The notes beneath the pieces were generated by a model that made no database searches, was not told where the DNA came from, and saw only the letters and a program-made list of their open reading frames with translations. Source: Limnoperna fortunei (taxonomy: Eukaryota > Mollusca > Bivalvia > Mytilida > Modiolidae). Taken from it: 64,000 bases of DNA. The DNA is taken from the NCBI GenBank assembly GCA_944474755.1, contig OX104113.1, forward strand, positions 65,988,074 to 66,052,073. Reading direction: 5' to 3'. Shown here piece by piece: positions 1 through 10,571 of the stretch. Both the position numbers and the translations under genes were made by a program. Within the stretch, counting starts at the first letter, position 1. Every line of letters begins with the position of its first letter.

Positions 1-9
1 ATTAAATAA

Positions 10-700
10 CTAGAGGCCCCCATGAGCCTCTAATCTCTCACCTGGAATCCAAATGACTTTAACTATATTTAAATTTTTGAAATTAACAGTTTCAGTCTAG
101 TTGTTATAGCTTTTAAGTTACTGTGCAAAACTAAACATTTCTTCAAAACAAAAAATTTAGTTAAATACAATAACTCCTATAAGGTGTCATCAGACAATTT
201 CTGAAAATTAAATGGTTTACTCTAGCTGTTATAGTTTTAAAGTTACAGGACACAAACGGAAAATTTCATAAAAAATTTGCCATTTAAGGGCAATAACTCA
301 TATAAGGAGTCATCTGACAATTTCAGACATGAATTGTAGGGCTTTTATTGCTGATCATTTTTGCCATTACAGTTTCACTCTACCTCGTATAGTTTTCAGG
401 TTATATTGTAAATACCAAAAATTTTGTCAAAAATCATCAATAAAGGGCAATAACTCCTTCAAGAAGCCAATACACAACTTCACACTAATAGCACACTACT
501 ATAGACCTTAATGTGCTGATCAATTTGAAGTAACGGTTTTCTCAATAGCTATTATAATTTTTGAAATAATGATCAAAAACCTGTGTTGACCCCCATTTTC
601 TATTAGTAACAGTGGCCATATTTGTCTGTTGATCAACACCCTGTGTACAAACTTGAAACTAGGAACCCTAAGGATGATTGTGGCACAGTAGAAGCCAATC
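10..700 (+). mobile_element. Hairpin-type tandem-core element, 3'-truncated copy (family G)
   Basis: It starts with a short foldback (gaggcccc...gagcctc) followed by ctcacctggaatccaaatg, and continues with repeats holding 'agggcaataactc' and 'gtcatctgacaatttcag'. This is the same order as the complete copy at 10572-12436, with fewer core units. It matches that copy through 'gaaccctaaggatgattgtgg' and then leaves it, so the 3' hairpin is missing. Confidence 0.8.
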
Positions 701-935
701 AACATGTTATTTGTTTTTGTTGAAAAGTATAAATCCATGTTTTGTAACTACAGCCAAAGAGAGACAAACAAGCCTTACGGTTTTGTATTAGGAACTGATA
801 TTTGACCATTACTTCCTTTTGCTGGTGGTTTGACTGTTGTTGATTCTGAAAAAAAAATCCAAATTGTCAAACAATGGTTATAAATCAATCAACATAAACT
901 AAAAGATGCATGAGCTGAGCTGGTTTTGTTTTATG

Positions 936-1199
936 TTTGTTTGTTTGTTTGATGGTGTTTAATGCCACTTTCAGCAATTTTTCAGCTATATCATGGCGTC
1001 CAGTTTTTATTGGGGGAGGAAGCTGAAGTACCCGGAGAAAACCCCTGACCTGCGGTAAGAAAACTGGCAATCCTTGTCAATTAAGATTGGAGTCGAGTAC
1101 ACCCTGCCTGCAGTGAGAATCGAACCCGCAATCTCAGTGTTGACAGACCACGTGATCAATAGTAGACGAACTGCCTTGACCACTCGGCCACCGAGCCCC
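936..1199 (-). mobile_element. tRNA-derived SINE, full length
   Basis: Read on the minus strand it starts with a tRNA-like head: an A box close to TGGCCGAGTGGTCAAGG and a B box close to GGTTCGATTCTCAC. A central part holds ATATAGCTGAAAAATTGCTG and the tail is (AAAC)n. The head resembles a Ser/Leu-type tRNA. It may belong to the V-SINE type elements described in molluscs, but I cannot confirm the family. Confidence 0.9.
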
Positions 1200-2566
1200 T
1201 TGTTTTATGTAATTAAGGTAAACACTTGTGTTAGTAACATAGGAGTTGTGAACTGGAATAGTGTTGGGCCAAGTCAGGAGTTAATACACGTTTTAAGCCG
1301 TGCCAGATTGGTTGATTGATGGAATGTCTGTTCAATGTCCTAGAGAGTCCTAGTCTCGATCTGCCTTCTGAATCAACCTATTTAAGGCTTAAAAAATTCA
1401 CATGTGAAAAATTTTTTTTCATGATGATTTCAGTTTTCTCTTGTATGATTCGAAGGAAACTGTCAGCTTTGTTCCTGGATTAATTTTTTTTTATAAATAT
1501 GGAGGTAGGGATCTGTAATTAAGAGTTCTGTCGCTAGTTTAATTTCAATGAAACAGACGTTACAGTGAAACTTGTTTTGATCTTGCTTAACAGTATAAAA
1601 CATTCGAACTTTATAAATCCCGTTTTTACTTGATAAAAAAGGTTATTTATTGATATATAACCTGTGATAGATTGTGAGTGTTCATTTGGTTAGTAAAACC
1701 ACTTATCAGCATGATATAAATACAACTACCATGTTGAACCATATTTTGTGGACTGTAGGTAAATTATTTTTTTATTTCAGATCGATGCATTTCTAATAAT
1801 ACTCCTAAGCATGTTTGTTTAAAATGAGGATCAATGCTACTTAGACAAATTATTAGCTATATCATGACTTCGGTTTTGTTGAGAAAGGAAGCAACTCGGC
1901 TAAAATGAACTTGTTTTAACTTAAATCCGAAACATTTTTTTCTCAAACAACAAGAAGAAAAGTTTAAAATTTAACAAATCAAGCCTCAATTAAAATATTG
2001 TTTGTTTGCTGTTTTCCAACCAACCATATGAAATCAGCCTGACTGACAAATTTTTATTGCTTCAATAAACTGCGAATTATTTTTTGAAAAATTTAATCAT
2101 TATCCGAAATGTAGGTGTCATTCTATTTTCAATTTGATTGAACATCAAGATCAATTACTTTATTTAATTTCACAGTTTTGCAATTTTGCGTCAAGTGTTC
2201 ATGTGACAATTTTATTGAGAAAGACATGGGCTGTTTTCATGTTGTTCATGTATGTACCTCATCAGGACATGTGAAAATGGCCATTCGAACGGCAGGGCAT
2301 TGGATGAAATTGCACCCCACTTTTAAACACATAAAAATTGTTAATACTAGAGAACAGAAAATTACAAACATTTTTAGTCAATATCAATTATTGCAGATTG
2401 CCGTCAACAGCCAGTCATTTATGAAATATACTAATAAAATGTTGTAACGTAAGCACCAGAAGTGCCCGAAATAGTTACATTTTTCAAAATTTGTCTGACA
2501 TCTGCATCTGGGAGGGGGTCCTCCTAGACCTGTCATGGCCTAGAACTGCAGACGTCAATGTTCAAG
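1200..2566. other. Flank, no gene recognised
   Basis: AT-rich sequence. A plus-strand open frame at 2178-2447 (89 codons) has Cys/His residues but no domain I recognise, so I do not call it. If exon 24 is real the 3' UTR would be here. Confidence 0.5.
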
Positions 2567-2607
2567 TCACCTAACCAGATCAGAATCATCTGTGTTTTTC
2601 TTCTTAT
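2567..2607 (-). CDS. PPP4R4: Tentative PPP4R4 terminal exon 24
   Basis: GTCAG|AT begins a short frame coding KKKNTDDSDLVR and a TGA stop. Its phase completes the split codon left by exon 23 and makes the whole coding sequence a multiple of three. The polypyrimidine tract is poor and 13 codons carry little signal, so this is a candidate only. A GTGACT donor-like site overlaps the stop. Confidence 0.3.
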
Positions 2608-2644
2608 CTGACATTCTCAGTGTTTATAGTTGTTGTATTAAATT

Positions 2645-2990
2645 TTTCTTTATAAAGATAATATAATCTTTTTGATTGGTCAACTTAAATATAAGTTGAT
2701 AAAATACAATATTTTTCCTACCTACTGACCTATAGCTCTAAAGGTACAGTCGGAAACAGCAAACAAACATATTTCACATCAATTCATCAAACAAATAATT
2801 TGTGATTTTATTGCTGTAGATATTGAATACCACCATCTTTGTTTACAATGGTTACACAAAAAGTAGTTCTGTCTATGTCATTTATCTAACCATAAATTAA
2901 GTCAACTTCAGTTATCAAAAAAAATTCCATTTAAAACCTCTACTCCAAGTAATTTCAACCAATCAAAAAAAGATATTTCAGAATATTCAT
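2645..2990. repeat. Possible degraded inverted-repeat element
   Basis: 'atctttttgattggt' near 2670 is mirrored by 'accaatcaaaaaaagat' near 2960. The arms are short and the rest does not pair, so this may be a decayed MITE or chance. Confidence 0.3.
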
Positions 2991-3443
2991 ATCATATAAC
3001 TTAAGAATTATATTACTATGAAGAAATAGACCTAAAGTCCAAAATTTGGTATAAATAGACTTTAGTTGTTAAGTAAGTGTTATATAAACAGTAAAACACC
3101 TTAGCCTAAAATTTAAATAAAAAATGCAACTAGCTTCACTACTTAATAAAATAGAAATACTTTCTTCTAACACCTGTTTAATCTGCTGCCATACCTACCA
3201 GACATTTAAAAAACTTTTTTATAAATTTTTTTTGTTTCATGACTCTTGATTGCTTTTTACTGTATTCAGTTTTGTATAGGAGAAAGATCATATTATCATC
3301 TTAGATAACTATTATACACAGAGAGTGAAACGGGTAAAAGTTCAATAAATTGAATCCTTTGTATGAGAAAATTGTACTGGGTAGGTATAATATATTAATG
3401 TGTATTATACACAGACAATTATGGTAATAGTAATTCCACTTAC

Positions 3444-3919
3444 ACAAGTGTGGACACAGAAAAATGTCTCGTCTGCATTCAAAGTAGTAATGAAAAAAAA
3501 ATTATGTCATGAGCATCAGGTAAATAGCATTAAATTATAATCATTTAAAATATACAATGCATGGTTACAGAGAAACTGACCTAATCCAAAAACTTTAATG
3601 TATTCAGTGGACCATGACATTGAGGTCAAGGTCAGGTGACACCTACAAGACAGTCATATACTATTTATCAAATATTGTCATTGTATCATGCATGGTTACA
3701 GAGGAACTGTCCTCATGCAAAATTTGTAACATACTTGCTAGAATGTGAAATTGAGGTCAAGGTCAGGTGACAGGTGACTGACTCAACATAAGCTCTCAAA
3801 TTTGATAGACCTTGGGCTTAAGCTTACAAAGATATAAAGCAAAATGTCAAGTTAGACTGCCTTTACAACAGATTCCCATATATATGTCTTGCCTCCAGTG
3901 ACTATCCCAGCAGGCGAGA
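3444..3919 (+). mobile_element. Tandem-core element, old copy (family H)
   Basis: It opens with caagtgtggacacagaaaaa and gtctcg, has two degraded core units holding 'gaggtcaaggtcaggtgac', and ends with the partial hairpin gtcttgcctcc...aggcgag followed by A residues. It is diverged from the copies at 17405, 23198 and 42397 and has lost the GCC microsatellite. Confidence 0.85.
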
Positions 3920-3985
3920 AAAAAATGTGTTCTAAGACCATGTGTACCACCTTCTCACATCATTGTGATATATTATACTTAACAC

Positions 3986-4302
3986 TAAGGCCACATTTAA
4001 AAATATGTTTGTTTCCCCATTTTCGACCCAAGATTTTACAGGTGGGTAGGTAGGTAAAACGTTTTTTGCAGCAGCAGCAGCAGCATTCTTTCATAGTTTC
4101 AAATTCACATTCAACGGAAATCTAGAAACTTCCGATCACCTCCGGTCATAATAAAACCATGATCAGTACTGGACCTGTACCAATTTTTTTCCGGAAATTA
4201 AAAAAAAAAATCGCTAAAAAATCTGAAAACTTTTGGGTCGGCGGGCATTTCTCTGGGTCGGTTGGGCGAAGGGAAACAAACTATATTTTTAATCTGGCCT
4301 AA
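3986..4302. mobile_element. Foldback MITE with about 45-bp inverted ends
   Basis: The left end aaggccacatttaaaaatat and gtttgtttcccc is mirrored by gggaaacaaactatattttt and aatctggcct on the right. Gene-free, 317 bp, with a (GCA)5 run in the interior. The flank allows a TA duplication but this is not certain. Confidence 0.75.
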
Positions 4303-4780
4303 TGACTGATGAAAAAACCATGAATTTGTTACATTTAAATAGATTTTGTGATGTAAATTTAATACTTTACAGTATTATCAATTTTAGAAAGTTCAGATAA
4401 TTTTTTTTCAATGTTTTTTGGTTGCGTAATTTTAGAAATTTTGAAGTCTAATTTAAAATAATCTTAATTTTGTAATGAAGTGTATAAAAATTTGCCTAAT
4501 ATTTATTTTGTTATAATAAATGGCATGGGTTTCGGACTTAAAGCTTAGACTCTTGTTCACAGAGCAGTTTTCAGTAAACAACATATGGACTTGTAGCACT
4601 CTTGTTCACAGAGCAGTTCTCAGTTAGTACCTGTTCTTGCAATTTTAACTTATATTGAGGTCACTGTTTCCAAAAAAAAAAAACAAAAATCTGAAGAAAA
4701 TTCAACACTTTCTGGTAACTTTGGAAATGGCAAGAAAAAGCTATTGGGGAACTGATCTCTGACCGGGAGTGAATACACAC

Positions 4781-4851
4781 CTGGACTGGGGGTAGTACTA
4801 GCATTACTCACTGATCCTCTTCTCTGGGCTAAGGAACCATCTGAAGCTCGT
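4781..4851 (-). CDS. PPP4R4: PPP4R4 exon 23 (RRxS tail, uncertain 3' end)
   Basis: The acceptor is a TAGTAG tandem (NAGNAG): starting at 4851 or 4854 both keep frame and differ by one Arg. It codes RASDGSLAQRRGSVSNAST followed by TPSP. The donor CAG|GTGTGT at 4780 leads in phase to the tentative exon 24. A second donor-like site (TCA|GTGAGT) lies inside. If no donor is used the frame stops at 4650 after about 45 more residues of unlikely composition. Confidence 0.6.
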
Positions 4852-5100
4852 CTACTACAAAAACACACTAGCATAAAGTCTACAGTTCAAAACAGACGAA
4901 AGATTAGAGAATTCAAGGAAAAACTATAATATACAAAATACAGATGAAATCATTAATACCTCAGCCATGAACAGAAAAAATTAATACTGAATCTTAGTAA
5001 TGTTAACATAGAAAGCAGATACACTTTAAAATTTTCTAAATTCAAAAGAATGAGTTTTTAGGAAATGAATGGTGAACGAGAAAAAGACAGGGAGACTTAC

Positions 5101-5167
5101 GCAGTTCCAGCACTACTTGGAGGTTTGCTTTTTGTTGTGGTATTACTGGTGGATTTACTTCCTGAGG
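5101..5167 (-). CDS. PPP4R4: PPP4R4 exon 22 (Ser/Thr/Lys tail)
   Basis: 67 nt, acceptor TTTTTTCAG|CC, donor TGC|GTAAGT. It codes SGSKSTSNTTTKSKPPSSAG followed by T. The phase fits the GTGAGA donor of exon 21 and exon 23 downstream. Composition resembles exon 20. A strong polypyrimidine tract (eight T) precedes the acceptor. Confidence 0.75.
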
Positions 5168-6770
5168 CTGAAAAAAAACCATACTATTTGTTTCAAGTGA
5201 TTCTTTTACAGGAATGAATTCAAAACATGTCTTTATCTGTACGTCTATTGCATGATGATAAACATTTATTGCTACGTAAAGTTGTATTATGGAGGAAAAA
5301 AAAACGTTATAATGCTAACACAAATGCAACGAAATAAAAGTTACTGTTAAAATTGACTTCACTAAGCTACAAAGCTTTTTTATTTGTTAACATTATCTTC
5401 CCACAATTTTTGCACATTTTTCCTAACAGAACTACCAGTTATCACCACAAAAAGGGTTGTTTATAGTGAGCCACTAAAACATACATAAAAAAGTTTTAAT
5501 TACTACAAAAATTACTCAAAACTGTTTATCTTGCAATTAACAAAAAAAGAGATGTGGATAAATGAATGAAATAAATTGCATCTATAATTATGAAAACACC
5601 CAGGTTACATTAAGATAAGATTGTTTAAATTTCAGAAGCAATTTTTCAACATTACACAAGAGAAACCTGAAACTTATCAAGATAGTTCCTGACATTTTAA
5701 TAATCTGAAACAATGAAAAAAAATTCATTCAAATCTACTCTTTCACTAATTATATGTCTGCAAGATATCCTGTAAAACAGACTGATATATATACAAAAGG
5801 AATAAAAACTACCAGGAATCCATTTATTAGATATTGGATACTGGTTAGAGAAAAGAGTCAGTTTCCTAGGCTAAGAAAATATAACATACAAACATCAGTA
5901 CCATGCTTAAATAACACAAAAATTAAGTTAAAGTATTTGTTTGCACACACAATTTCCACTAAAATCAAAGAAAGAAAGATAAATAAAATAAATATATGTA
6001 GTCAAATAACACATAAAACATTTAATGCTGTCAGCATAAGAACAAGAACAGCTGATAATTTTAAGAATCATTCAAACATGTACTAAACTTAGAATTATTG
6101 AATAAAACATCAGGTTCTATAATGACAAACTTTATATCCATGTTATGGTATGTATCAAACATTCACTTGACAATGATCAGACATCATCACCTTAATACCA
6201 TAAAATGGTAATATTTTGGCAGAAATAAAATCCCTTCATTAGATAGTTGAAATGTTTCAATCCTTATTATAATAAGTTTTAAAGGAATTAAAAATCTAAA
6301 ATTAGACATTTAATTTCCTATAAAGTAAACATTTGTTTTTAACATTACTACTGTGAAACAAAAGTTGTTTCTTAGAGAGCATTCATTCCAAAATAACAAA
6401 ACAAGCTAAAACAGACATCCATATTAAATGAAGAAAAGACGTGTTCATGCTAATATTCTCTGGAAGATAACTGTATGGACCATTTCATTCAAACATACAT
6501 TGGACCTTAGAAATCATATCTAAAAATATACAGAAGAAAAGATATTTCCTACTCTGGGTAGTTGCCTCATGTAATGAGTTACTTTCACAGGTACGATGTA
6601 TGTTTAATGAAACAGCCCTTAGTATGATTCAAATGGACAATTTTCCTACAAGAAAAAACAAATGGAAAAGAAAAGTCTCAATCATCAACTTGAAAGAATC
6701 TAACATCCCATGCTTGCCAAGCAGCTTATGTATATGACAATAACATTCCACATTCCATCACTCATCTCAC
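5168..6770. other. PPP4R4: PPP4R4 intron 21
   Basis: About 1.6 kb of AT-rich sequence without any repeat I recognise. It includes the read-through tail of exon 21, which ends at the stop at 6700. Confidence 0.6.
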
Positions 6771-7181
6771 CATTGAGGTCCGGTACCATCTTCCTCATGC
6801 CAGGATGGGGTGAGGATCGTCCATCACTGGATAAAAATGCTCTTTGGGGATGTGGGGACTGTCTGCCATCACTTGCATACTTATTCCAAGAGAAATGAGG
6901 TAGTTTGGATTGAGTAGCTGCTTTGCCTGTGTCAATTTTCTTATTGTCTATTTCAATACTGGAATATCTTCTGAATTTCTTGTCATTGTCATCTCTGTGC
7001 TTAGTAAGTATCTTATTGTTTAAGTTTTTCTTTGCTATGAGAGGTGATGTCCTTCCAACATTACCATGGTTCAGGTCAGGACTGGAACTGTATCTCGGTA
7101 ACCTGGACATTTTGGGGGAGCTAACTGCCTGTTTTGCTGGAGGAGTTGTCTCTTGAGGCGGATCTTTTATTAATTTAACTC
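6771..7181 (-). CDS. PPP4R4: PPP4R4 exon 21 (long Ser/Arg/Pro-rich tail exon)
   Basis: 411 nt. The acceptor is TTCACAAG|GA and the donor AATG|GTGAGA; reading past the donor reaches a stop at 6700, which would give a shorter alternative end. It carries VKLIKDPPQETTPP, LPRYSSSPDLN, FRRYSSIEID and two near copies of SDGRxSPHP about 15 residues apart. SP and RRxS sites suggest a phospho-regulated tail. The vertebrate tail has similar Ser-rich content (RSQSFNNQ) but no clear alignment. Confidence 0.82.
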
Positions 7182-7264
7182 CTTGTGAAGAAAAATGTAA
7201 ATATTTTGTTCTAGGCATTTTGCAATAAATTTGTGTTCCACCATGCATATTTTTCCATTAACAA

Positions 7265-7500
7265 AACTAGATATCAGTGAGATGGTATCCATCTCTGTGG
7301 GCCCAGCTGCCCTTAAGGTCAAAGGTTGTCAACTATGGTATGTGACACATCGCTTGATATTGTCTACCCACATACCAAATATAAAAAGAATACCTTAAAC
7401 GAGATAAAACTTACAGCCAGAACACGATTACAGATGGATAGACGCACGGACATCATGACAGAACACTATAGTGCCTTGGTGACTGTGGCAGGCCCTAATT
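7265..7500 (+). repeat. Dispersed repeat with perfect leading hairpin, copy 1
   Basis: It begins with gatatcagtgagatggtatc, in which gagatgg/ccatctc pair. The body is about 230 bp and is shared with 21568-21810, including 'tctacccacat' and a gacg-rich stretch. No coding content. Confidence 0.75.
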
Positions 7501-7749
7501 AATCTGACATATTTTATACAGCATTAAGCATTTTTTCAGTTTTAAATGTATTTTTTAATTACGTGATAAAAAAATTCTTGCCGAGTGAGACAATATCAAA
7601 TAAATTTGCACTGACTGCAAAACAGGATGAAAATTCTCAACAAAGGCTCTCATTTCTATCCATTTATAACTCTCCTACATATAAACTTGATATTTTCTAA
7701 CAATGTATAAATATTCTACATTAATAACCTTTATTGAAATAAATACTGT

Positions 7750-8150
7750 CAATGTCAACACAACCTAATTAAAATTAAATCTTTCACTTGCTTTTCCTTT
7801 TTGCTATTGTTGCTGTATCCTATTACATGTCATCTTAGACTGGACTTTTATATAAATATTATCCATTGCAAAATTTGGGCATCCCCATAATATTAACCAA
7901 TCAAACGTAAGCTTTTATCTTTACTTTGGTTTATAGATGGCAATGGTACAATAATGCAAGAGAGATGCCAAATTATAAATAACAGAGGATTCTCCAACAC
8001 CAAAGTTTGCTGAAGCCAATTTTTTATTGGTCAAGACTAAAGTTCTATCTAAGATGACTTGTAAGGGGATGTTGTTAGATCTTCGTCAACAATATCAAAA
8101 AGGGTGGAGCAAGTGAAAGATTTAATTTTAATTAGATTGATGTCAACAAA
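7750..8150. mobile_element. Foldback MITE with arms over 100 bp
   Basis: The left arm, containing ctaattaaaattaaatcttt and cacttgc (from 7765), is mirrored by gcaagtgaaagatttaattt (from 8109). Pairing continues inward through 'gtcatcttaga' on one side and 'tctaagatgact' on the other. The outer edges are not exact. Confidence 0.75.
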
Positions 8151-9677
8151 AAGAACATTAAAACAATTTTTCAATTAATTATATATTTCAAGAATAATTT
8201 CAGACATTTCAAATAAGCAATGAGTAATATGATGAAGTGACCACATACAGTCTAATTGTGCCCAAGTGACCATGCAAATTATATTTCTGTGTGTAACACG
8301 TGATGACGACTTGTCGAATGGTTTTTTTCTCACCGAATAATTTTAAGTATTCATTGATATACTGTGAATTTCTGTACATACTGTTATTTAATATACAATT
8401 TCTCTAGTTTTAAAGATCTCAGTTAAATATAATGTTAGCATGCAGCATTATAAATTATACATAAATCTATGGCTGATATGTAAGGATAGACACAGACAAC
8501 ACAGAAAGCATGGATAAACAAATACAATATATCAAATTAGTCCTAATTTCTACGACCTTTAAAGCTAATGACTTACTCCTAAGCATGTTTTTCTCATATT
8601 AAAAAATAATAACTTTCAATTATCTATAAAATGTCATAAACAATACCAAGGTTATAAAAATAGACTACACAAGATACAAATTTGGCCTAATAGAGGCTAA
8701 TCAGTGGCGATCAAACCCCAGAAATCATAATAATTAACATGTTGTCGAGCATATATAATCCAATTTCACAACCTAAAACCTAAGGCAATTTAAGTTTAAT
8801 GTTTAAAGACACTTCAAATATAAAAATCCAATGTTTGACCCATTTCGGATGGTCCCTGGTCAAAACTTTAAAAAATTGTTTAAATGTTTTTTTTTTATTG
8901 GTAAGGAATTATACATAACAGATTATAGTACATAATCCTGGGCTATTCTCGTTTTAATAATTGAATAGATTATTTATATCAGGTCGCACGCCTTTTTTCA
9001 CAGCTGAGTGAACAGAACACATGGTAAATACAGTTGAAAGAGTATGACCAATAATGTGCCAGATATTTCTTTTACACTTCTCAGAAAAAAACAAGGTGTT
9101 GTTTTCAGCATACTAGTATATTATAAACAATGAGTTTATTCACTGTAGTTCAACAATAATTATAATTAATTAAAATTAAATTACAGCCATACTGTGTACT
9201 AGCCTATTGCAAAAAACATTCATATCTATACTGGACTTTTCAACTAGTGAATGTAAAATGCAACTTAATTTGCAACAACTGTCAAAAGCCAGACCAGACT
9301 TAAACAGTTGCCTGCAAAATGATCAAAATGATCAATGACCAGACCTGTTCAGTTTTGCAGATACAAAGCTGGAATTTTTAACTTTAGTTCTTTATATATG
9401 AATTTTAAGTGCATCTTCATTTTTTTTGGCAGTTTCCAAATGTCAAACAGATTCACACAATCTGCATATCAAATACTTAAAGCCATCAAAATTTTTAAAT
9501 AGACTCACTCAAAACATTTACATGCAAAAATTTTAAAAAATAAAAATTAAATAAAAATCATGCAGTTTAAAACAAAACGCTTTGTTATTTTAAATATACT
9601 TATGTTTATATGTCAAAAGTTCTTTATTTACAATTCTGAATGAAATAGTGTTTTCAACTTTTAATATGTTACCACTT

Positions 9678-10318
9678 AGCTACAATAATGTAGCTCCTTT
9701 TTTTTTATTATGGACGGAGCTACAAAGAGGTCCCATTACTCGTAATGGACCAAAAACACTTTTGGGATTTACACATATTTTCCGCTATTTAACCTTTGTC
9801 TTTATTAAATAAATATGTTTTCTTTCCTCCGCCGTTCATCTGATATGTCTACAATGTCTAATTAAATAATTTTAACACTTTTTCGTAATCGTGTCATTGT
9901 TGACATAATTAAAATTGTGGAGTGTAGAATTTCGGAATCGTATCGGTAAAATTTTGTAATAAGGGGACATAATCATAATGCAAATGAATGCAGCTGAAAT
10001 CATCCGGAATTTCATTTTTTACCAAATCGATTCCGATATTATCGAAATTATGCACTTCCGGAATTCATATTTGTCAACAATGCCATGATTATGAATAAAG
10101 TGATAAAACTAACGAATACGGTGTTGTGGAAATATCAGTTAAACTGCAAATACATAAAAAAGTATGTAGCAAACCAGGGAAACAGTTAAATTGCTTATAA
10201 AATGCATAAAACCCCCGGGTGTGAATCACTCCCGGGCTGCTCCATTACGAGTAATGGGACCGCTTTGTAGCTCCGTCCATACATAAAATAAATAAAAGGA
10301 GCTACATTATTGTAGCTA
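9678..10318. mobile_element. MULE-like MITE with 9-bp target duplication
   Basis: Terminal inverted repeats of about 90 bp: the left begins tagctacaataatgtagctc and continues ggacggagctacaaag and cattactcgtaatgga; the right is its reverse complement with few changes. The nine bases gttaccact occur at 9669-9677 and again at 10319-10327, as expected for a 9-bp target duplication, the Mutator-like size. There is no transposase. The TIRs hold nested palindromes (agctacaataatgtagct and cattactcgtaatg). Confidence 0.88.
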
Positions 10319-10571
10319 GTTACCACTTTTCTTGAACTAGATATAAAATAAATTTATCAGAAACAGATGGGATAACTGCTGCAGACTGAAAAAATAACTT
10401 GTGGAAATAGCTTGGTTTACAAAATAATCAAAATCTGATATAAAAATAATAGAAAATTCTACAATGACTGGGTTGCAAAGCAAGTGCCTTAATAAATGGG
10501 AATCGTTTACAATTTGTTGATAGAAAGTTTGGGTTCTGTGATCAAACAAGTGGGGGGGTGTTGACTTCACA

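Noticed and set aside
939..1199. Functional tRNA gene
   Set aside because: A and B boxes are present but the sequence continues into the SINE body and the cloverleaf is not intact.
2178..2447. Plus-strand 89-codon frame with Cys and His residues
   Set aside because: A splice-like AG precedes it, but there is no recognisable domain, no partner exon and no donor I trust.
6700..6770. Stop at 6700 as the true end of PPP4R4
   Set aside because: A good GTGAGA donor precedes it and two further exons match in phase; kept only as a possible alternative end.
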